A stretch of 64,000 bases of DNA from Tetrapyrgos nigripes (taxonomy: Eukaryota > Basidiomycota > Agaricomycetes > Agaricales > Campanellaceae): the NCBI GenBank assembly GCA_013368315.1, contig JAACJM010000033.1, forward strand, positions 544,407 through 608,406. Direction: 5' to 3'. Made by a program: the position numbers and the translations under genes. Below, one piece after another: positions 57,682 through 64,000 of the stretch (position 1 is the stretch's first letter; the number at the start of each line of letters is the position of its first letter). Under the pieces are notes generated by a model. The model was given only the letters and a program-made list of their open reading frames with translations. It ran no database searches and was not told the origin of the DNA.

Positions 57682-57689
57682 GAACAAAC

Positions 57690-58130
57690 CACCAACAACT
57701 GAAGCTGTTCCGAAGGCTCTGAAGTAGCACACAAAAGACAAGGACGCTGATGACTCCGACGGTGTCTATTGGTGTACTTCAGACGAAGTGTCATGGAAGC
57801 CAATGATTACGAGTCCTATTTATGAGACAAGTCTTATTGGAGGCCAAAACGCTAAAATTTTCAAAAACTTTTTAAAGAATGCATGGATGTAACCATTCCT
57901 ATAATTGTTAAAAAGTCATGGATCAACCACAAAGCCAATGCTTGTTTAAAAACCCATTCTCGCACGGGAAACAGCTTTGGGACCTCCCTACCACTTTGGG
58001 CTGGGACCTCTTGGGACCACAGGTCCACGCGTTGGTAATTCTAGACTCGGAATTATTGGGCCATCGGATATTCAGCCTCACTCTTCCAATTTGGTCGGGG
58101 ATCGGGATTCGCCGCTTCTAGAATAGCACA
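57690..58130. other. Flank of the hAT element, no gene seen
   Basis: Only short frames are present. Confidence 0.4.
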
Positions 58131-58480
58131 GTTATAACCGTGCCAAGCTCCCCCTCATGAACCTCGACCTGCCAGTTTGGGCTTGGGTAGCTCATGGACC
58201 ATCGACAGAGGTTGAGTCAGTCTCCGGCGTCACTCTGCCGTCGGGCTCAGGCATTCGCCTGGGAATATTTCCCACCTGCTACGGGTTTGCGCGTCCGCCC
58301 GTTGGTATATAGCACAGGCCACCAAGATGGCTGGCTTTATACTAGGCTTAGAGTAGATGAAATGTACATTTTCCATTTGAAGCTACAGAACCTCGGGTTA
58401 TTCGTCTGGGAATCTTTCCCGCCCTGCTTTGGTTTGTGGACCAGCGCATTGCATTGGTATGTATAGCAGGCGCCATCCCA
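58130..58480 (+). repeat. Second locus of the GGGAATATTTCC repeat family
   Basis: Two units (58260-58310 and 58405-58460) with CTGGGAAT(A/C)TTTCCC(A/G)CCTGC and a following GTATATAGCA / GTATGTATAGCA box, preceded by GCTCATGGACC as at 53.22 kb. Confidence 0.6.
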
Positions 58481-58489
58481 GCGATTGGC

Positions 58490-61470
58490 CTAATATCAAC
58501 GATACAACAGAGTACTTATATCTTCTCAAGACCTCGTTAGGATTATCGGGTCACTCGGGCGAAATCTGCACCTCGGGTATTGGTCAGGCATCACCATTTC
58601 TATATTTCTATATAGTGGGCACGCTCAGGCCGGTTGCCCAATGTTTACTTTCTTTTGAGCACACATACCAAACTGTAAGCCAAAGTACCCTGGAATACAC
58701 CACGAACCCATGCTATTCGCTATGCCTGCTATATTCATTCATTGAATTGCTCCCAAATTACGCCGGACTGCCCGCTCAGCGCAATCAATACGATGTTGAA
58801 TGCGTTGAATGCGTTGTGCGAATCTAATACAATGCCGTGCTAATGTATACCCCGACATTGAAGAAGTGGTGGACATGGTTAGGAGCTTGATGCGCCGGTT
58901 ATGCATTACCCGGGACCGGAATTACGGTCGAACACATCCTGCAAGCCTCCACCCGCATCTATCGAGCTTGACTGAGCCAAAAAAGCACAACAGAGCTCAG
59001 CTTCAATCTTACAATCAACCTGTATAACATATCGAGCTCGACTGAGTCCGCAGAGAATGCAAACCACCCCCTTGATGAAGTTTCTCACACCTCTTTTGGG
59101 TAGCTCTCCTCCCCGTTGCCTGGCTTCGGATGGCCTCAGGGCCTCAGATATACTTCGGAAGCATGTAGGATATGATCTTGAGATCATCCAGGACATTTCT
59201 TATAATTTTTGCGTCAATTCTAACTGATATAGTTAGAGATATTGCTAGGCTGATACAAAACACTCAGAGAATCCCTGATCTGCGACATTGGTAATGAAAT
59301 CAAGCTACCATACAATCATTGAAACTTCATAGAAACTTGCCAGAATGCACATAGTATACTAGAGAATGGTTTAGCAGGGTACCCAATTATAGTCTGTCAG
59401 CCTATGGGATCTGTACAGCTATAGTGCACTTGAATGACAAATTTTTTGTGTCTCTCTTGCCACCAAAGTGTATTATCAGTGTACAGATCTCAAATCCCCA
59501 TACAGTTCCAATATACTCAGTATTTATATCTATATAGATCCCATGGACATTCAGGTTATTTTCTCTGATTTTTAAACTATCAAATGGCTCCTCTATTTGA
59601 GTACAATTGTCACAGATTGACCGTTTTCCGAGTGTTTTGAAGCAATGTACGAATATGGTGACTATCTCAACGTATTTCACCAAAGCATATAATGATCATA
59701 TTGTAAAGGTCTCCAAGCTAAATTTCTCTCTGATGAATGAAGTCGAGTCAAGAAAAACAAAGGGAGGTTGTACTAAGCGCCCAGAAAGAGTGTGAGAAAT
59801 GCCATTTTGCAGTGCTTGACCATAATTCCAACAACACGTCATCGCTGTCCTCGACAGACTGAGACACTGCAGCCACCTCTCTTCCTCTCTACTCTCCTCT
59901 CTGGCCTCCAGGATACCATTTCTCACCTTTCACTATCTACCCTCTTTATCCTACCCCTACTACTGACAAAAGTCAGTTTCATTCGCCATAGTTTGTCTGA
60001 CCAGCAAAACTCAGGTTGTACCTTTTCACTTATCCAAACAACCTGACTTCTCCCTTGCTATCTCGCTGTTGAACTGACCTAGTTGAATACCAATGTTATC
60101 CCGTTCGCAACTGGCTGTCATCAAAGAGTGCAGAGGTGGGTGTAGTAGAGTGGCATGTATAGTGAATGGATGGGTTGAGGCACTGGCAGCCATTACAGAT
60201 GACCAGAGAGAGTTTTGATACTGAGTTGTAAATCAAATGCGAGTCGAGGCAACGAAGGGAAGTGGAAGCTAAGCGCCCAGAAAGTGCATGACTCAGGTGT
60301 TGGAGGTTTATTGACAATAAGTAACATGTAGATTGAGGCTAGAGGTCATTCTACCTCTATGATGCAGTAGGAGTCTGTAAAGCATCCGAGCATTGGCTGA
60401 GCTTGTGGGGCTGAGGAGTGCAAGAGTGTTGAAGGCAAACTCGACAGAAATTCGATAGAAATTCAACATTTATTCACTGGTCCGACATATTGAAGCTCCG
60501 ATGACGTGTCATCGTCAAACCAGCCATGGATTTCCTGGCCTCTCATTCTTAACTCAACTGCTCTTACAGTCCAGAAAACAAACAGTACATCCTGAGATGC
60601 ACTGTCTGTCTTTCCGGAGCCCTAGTTACTGATACAAAGTCAGCTTATCCGAAGGTTTTGATGTGCGTATACCCATTGTCTCATTACAGAGTTAAGTTTA
60701 CAGAGCATCGGGTGTCAACTATGCACAGACAGGTGTCAGCATAGGCAGTCAATGCAAAGGTTTGGGTGTCTATATGCATGTAATGGGTTTGCAGAGTGTT
60801 ACGTTTCTGCACACCCACCATCATCATCTCTTTTATACTTAGTTATGTGTTCCATTTTGTAGATACTTGGAATATACAGTCTTACATTGCAACAAGCACA
60901 TACACCTGCTAAAGAGCTACAGATCATGAAGGTATGCACATCTGCACTGGCTAGCTTATAACTAAAGTTACTAAACCACCTGCAGATGTCGCGATGGCTG
61001 GTACTGGAATAGGAAAGGGATGTGGACCAAGGTTCATGGCTACAATCTCTTGACAGTCTCTGATCCAATTCAGCTTGTATACACTGTGGTTAAGAATGGA
61101 TAGTGTAGGCAGAGTTTTTAAAAATGGCCTGTGGTTGGATCCATGATTTTTTCAAAATTATAGATTTTGGTTGAGCCATCAGTTTTTAAAAATTACCGCG
61201 TCACTGGGTGCTTATTTTGAAAGCTCAAATGACCGCACTATTCGTATCCCGGAAAAATATACCCTATTCTGTCAACACCGCAGACTTGGGACCTTCTCCG
61301 CAAGTTCTCCGCCAAGCTTTCGTCGAGCAACGAACCAGTGCCGAGTCCATGGCACACACCTACCTTTTCAGAGTCAATAATCTAATTGCTTTTTGGGCAA
61401 CGAATGAGTTGAGGACTCGTATCTGCCGCTGTATATGTGGCCCGCACCTAGACTCAAGCCAGACTGAAAA
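58490..61470. other. Gene-poor, repeat-bearing stretch
   Basis: Direct repeats of about 70 bp lie at 59730-59795 and 60230-60295 (GAGTC(A/G)AG..., AAGCGCCCAGAAAG). GATGACGTGTCATC at about 60500 is a 14-bp palindrome. A frame at 61208-61495 (NTADLGPSPQVLRQAFVEQR, AHTYLFRVNNLIAFW) may be a gene fragment but is unrecognised. Confidence 0.4.
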
Positions 61471-61477
61471 TTTTACG

Positions 61478-62118
61478 AAAACGTCTCTAGAGTCCTAACT
61501 TCTCCAACCAGCTGGAACGGGGTTCTCTTCCAGTCACTAGCACCCACACCAATTGTAATATCTTTCGGTCTTCAAATATCAATACTAACGTCATTTGTCA
61601 CTTGAGGCAAGCATTTGCTCGTATGTACTTTCAGGGCACTTGATTTGCCATAGAAAAATTGGAACTCAAAAAATTACGAAACCTTCTAGAGTTCTAACTT
61701 CTCCGGCCAGCTGGAACGGGATTCTCTTCCAGTCACTGATGCCTATGTACACCAATTGTAATGTCTTTCGGACTTCAAATATCAATACTAACGTCATTCG
61801 ATCACGATGCTCGCTATTTGAAGAGCGAAAGACATTACAATTGGTGTAGGCATCAGTGACTGGAAGAGAATCCCATTCCAGCTGGTCGGAGAAGTTAGAA
61901 CTCTAGAAACGTTTTCGTAATTTTTTGAGTTCCAATTTTTCTATGGCAAATCGAGTGCCCTGGATCCGTACATACGAGCAAATGCTTGCCTCAAGTGACA
62001 AATGACGTTAGTATTAATATTTGAAGTCCAAAGGACATTACAATTGGTGTAGGCATCAGCGACTGGAAGAGAATTCCGTTCCAGCTGGTCGGAGAAGTTA
62101 GAACTCTAGAGACGTTTT
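61478..62118. repeat. Large foldback palindrome with nested repeats
   Basis: Two arms of about 305 bp in inverted orientation meet around 61784-61814. The outer ends are AAAACGTCTCTAGAG and CTCTAGAGACGTTTT. Each arm holds two direct copies of a roughly 115-bp unit (AACTTCTCC..CCAGCTGGAACGG, TCTTCCAGTCACT, ACACCAATTGTAAT, TCAAATATCAATACTAACGTC) separated by about 85 bp of single-copy sequence. The four unit copies differ by 5-12 percent. No frame is conserved. Confidence 0.85.
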
Positions 62119-62230
62119 TTGTACCGCCGCCAACATACTAACGGAGGGGCTTTGGGACTGTCTACGGCTTGCGCTTCCGAAATGTGGTACATGATAAATC
62201 GTTTGTATTCGCGACACTACAGTCAGAGAT

Positions 62231-62530
62231 GAAATAAGTGACATGGGAGCCCGATGGATCTGGAGGAACAGTCAGTCCACTTCAAAGCGAATATCGATGA
62301 GAAAGGCTCATTTTAGGGGGTACGTATAAGTATATTGGCAGGCTATGTATGGATTAGAGAGAAACAACTGACGGGAGCCTGATGGATCTGGAGGAACAGT
62401 CAATCCACTTCAAAGCGAATATCGATGAGAAAGGCTTATTTTTGAGGGTACTTACGTGACGTGTAAGCACATTGGGAGGCTATGTATGGATTATAGAGAA
62501 ACAGGTGACATAGAAGCCCGGTGGATGAAC
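62231..62530. repeat. Tandem repeat of 130-138 bp, two full copies and a partial third
   Basis: Units begin near 62238, 62370 and 62506 with GAC(A)(T/G)(G/A)GGAGCC(C/T)G. They contain GATCTGGAGGAACAGTCA and CACTTCAAAGCGAATATCG, and end GGCTATGTATGGATTA. The third copy diverges after 20 bp. Confidence 0.8.
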
Positions 62531-64000
62531 ACTCCATAAATAGCAGGTCCTCGACAACCGATATCCGTTGGACATCCGTGACAGACGGTGAATTTCGAAG
62601 AATTTTTGCTGGAGTATTCCCACTTGCCAATGGATGGACTGTAGAATTATAGCTGATACGATTGACTTAGACCTCGTACTCGGCATTCGGTGGTTCATTC
62701 TTACACCAGAAAATTCCAGGTAAACGTTAACGAGACCCGGTAGGCGAATATTGACTTCTACATCAATAGTAAATATACAGGGATGTACAATGATAATCAT
62801 ACGGCGCATCATAGAAGGTCGTTAACCAAGGAAAAAATTATAAGTGTTGTGGTTTATCGTCGTCGTGATAGAGGTGGCTGAAGTAGTGTTGTGCGAGTGG
62901 GAGACATCCGTTCGGAATGTGTTGTATGAATCCTTCTTGCTGGAATTGTCGTTGTGGTGGTTTACGGACGTGTAAGTTGAGGATGGGGATCGGTATAAAT
63001 GTGGGTGCGACTGTCACAACTGATAAAATTCAATGTGCGACGTTTGTTTCGAGGTCAGTATACTGTGCATGACAGTTATATATGAAGGATCTCACCTAGA
63101 ATGATTACGAGTATTACATGGTACTACAGGGGGTTTTTCTGCCGAATACGTGCTCCATTTTCCAGGCTATATGTACAGGGGATAATGCTGGGTCAGAAAG
63201 AATATGCTGCCAGTTAATCCACTCACTCAGGATCAGGTTCGTCTCCTTTCATATGCTTATCTCCCTCTACATTGTCAGAGCTGGAGCCGGAGGTATACAC
63301 CTCCTGCTGCGCCGTCGACCCCGTTTTTCGTCTGGGATTCCGAAAGAGCCAGAGCCGGAGTATAATGAACTTTATACGAGCGCGAATTGACAGATGACTC
63401 GGAGCTGGAGCCTGAGTGTCGTTGGGCATAGCCTTGAAAGAATGTGTCGAGGTGAGGTGAAGGGTGCGGTATGGGTGAGGCGAAGCAGGGTATGTATCAT
63501 TCATCGTCTTTTAATGATATTTATGAGGCAAGCAAGCGGCTACCGTGATCGTGACGGTCATGTTGGAATCTCAAAGAATCGAGATTAAGGTATTCCATCA
63601 GGCACCTTGCAATCAGATCACAAAGTGGAATATATAGGAAGTAGACAGTTTGCGATTACGATCACGTGAAAAATCCGCGTTGCGATTTCGGCCGTGTCCG
63701 AAAATCCTGTTGCGCATGTTAACCGTGTGTCACTGCAGGCAAAGGCAGCTCTTTTCAATGAGAAGAGCCTGAGAAGATACTGAGAAGAGTTTGAGAAGAA
63801 TTAAAATCATCTCAAAATCTTCTCGACCCTGTACTCACATGGGGCGCAAAGTCCACGGCAGTAAGGAATGTACTGCTTCTCAGGCAGTAAGTCGGCAGTA
63901 TGACCGGCTGTAAGGTTTTGATAATGTATTAGTCATGATCTTAAATGGAAAATGCTGAGTTCACCATATATCTCACAGGGCGAGCCGTGCCAGAAAGTTC
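62531..64000. other. Right edge, no supportable gene
   Basis: Short frames only. Around 63760-63820 TGAGAAGA words recur. A Pro/Ser-rich frame at 63504-63223 (minus) is unrecognised. Confidence 0.4.

Noticed and set aside
1..64000. tRNA or rRNA genes
   Set aside because: I looked for B-box-like GGTTCGANTCC and long conserved rRNA stretches by eye and saw none; a covariance-model search would be decisive.

Overview
The window looks like a piece of a basidiomycete genome, most likely an Agaricomycete (mushroom-forming fungus). The grounds are short GT-AG introns of about 45-70 nt, a TET/JBP-type dioxygenase gene, a Plavaka-type (CACTA-like, Tnp2-related) transposase, a Ty3/gypsy retroelement with basidiomycete-style integrase, and several protein families known to me only as lineage-specific mushroom hypotheticals. 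No rRNA, tRNA, CRISPR or bacterial-style operon was seen. I made all gene models by hand from splice sites and reading phase. Homology statements rest on recognised motifs, not on a search.

Layout. 0-9 kb: an edge-truncated family gene, small minus-strand models, one long tryptophan-rich reading frame broken by a single TGA, and tandem repeats. 9.9-18.8 kb: a compact run with a RING-finger gene, a conserved minus-strand gene, a decayed coiled-coil/tryptophan-rich gene with a triplicated segment, a small two-helix membrane protein, a TET/JBP-like 2-oxoglutarate dioxygenase and a coiled-coil gene. 19.3-25 kb: a second copy of the edge-truncated family, back to back with a decayed Plavaka-type transposase. 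25.2-32.2 kb (minus strand): a beta-propeller-like protein with a membrane segment, a gene with an internal Zn2Cys6-type cluster, and a coiled-coil protein. 32.7-38 kb: a coiled-coil gene made of tiny exons, and a second small two-helix membrane protein. 39-44.2 kb: a cytochrome P450 relic, one intact small gene, and a relic of the microtubule bundler Ase1/PRC1. 44.7-53 kb: a dead Ty3/gypsy element carrying two inserted TG...CA elements (probable solo LTRs). 53-64 kb: gene-poor DNA with dispersed repeats, a 601-bp hAT-type miniature element with a perfect 8-bp target duplication, a roughly 640-bp foldback palindrome and tandem repeats.

Main pattern. In several unrelated broken genes nearly every in-frame stop is TGA standing where family members have arginine, as expected from CGA to TGA change at CpG. 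Target-site duplications and the reverse-transcriptase active site show the matching CG to TG or CA changes. The DNA therefore looks strongly shaped by CpG methylation and deamination, and it carries a gene of the family that oxidises 5-methylcytosine. Duplicated gene families on both sides of the Plavaka transposase suggest that the 10-38 kb stretch is a transposon-associated gene cassette. That last point is inference.
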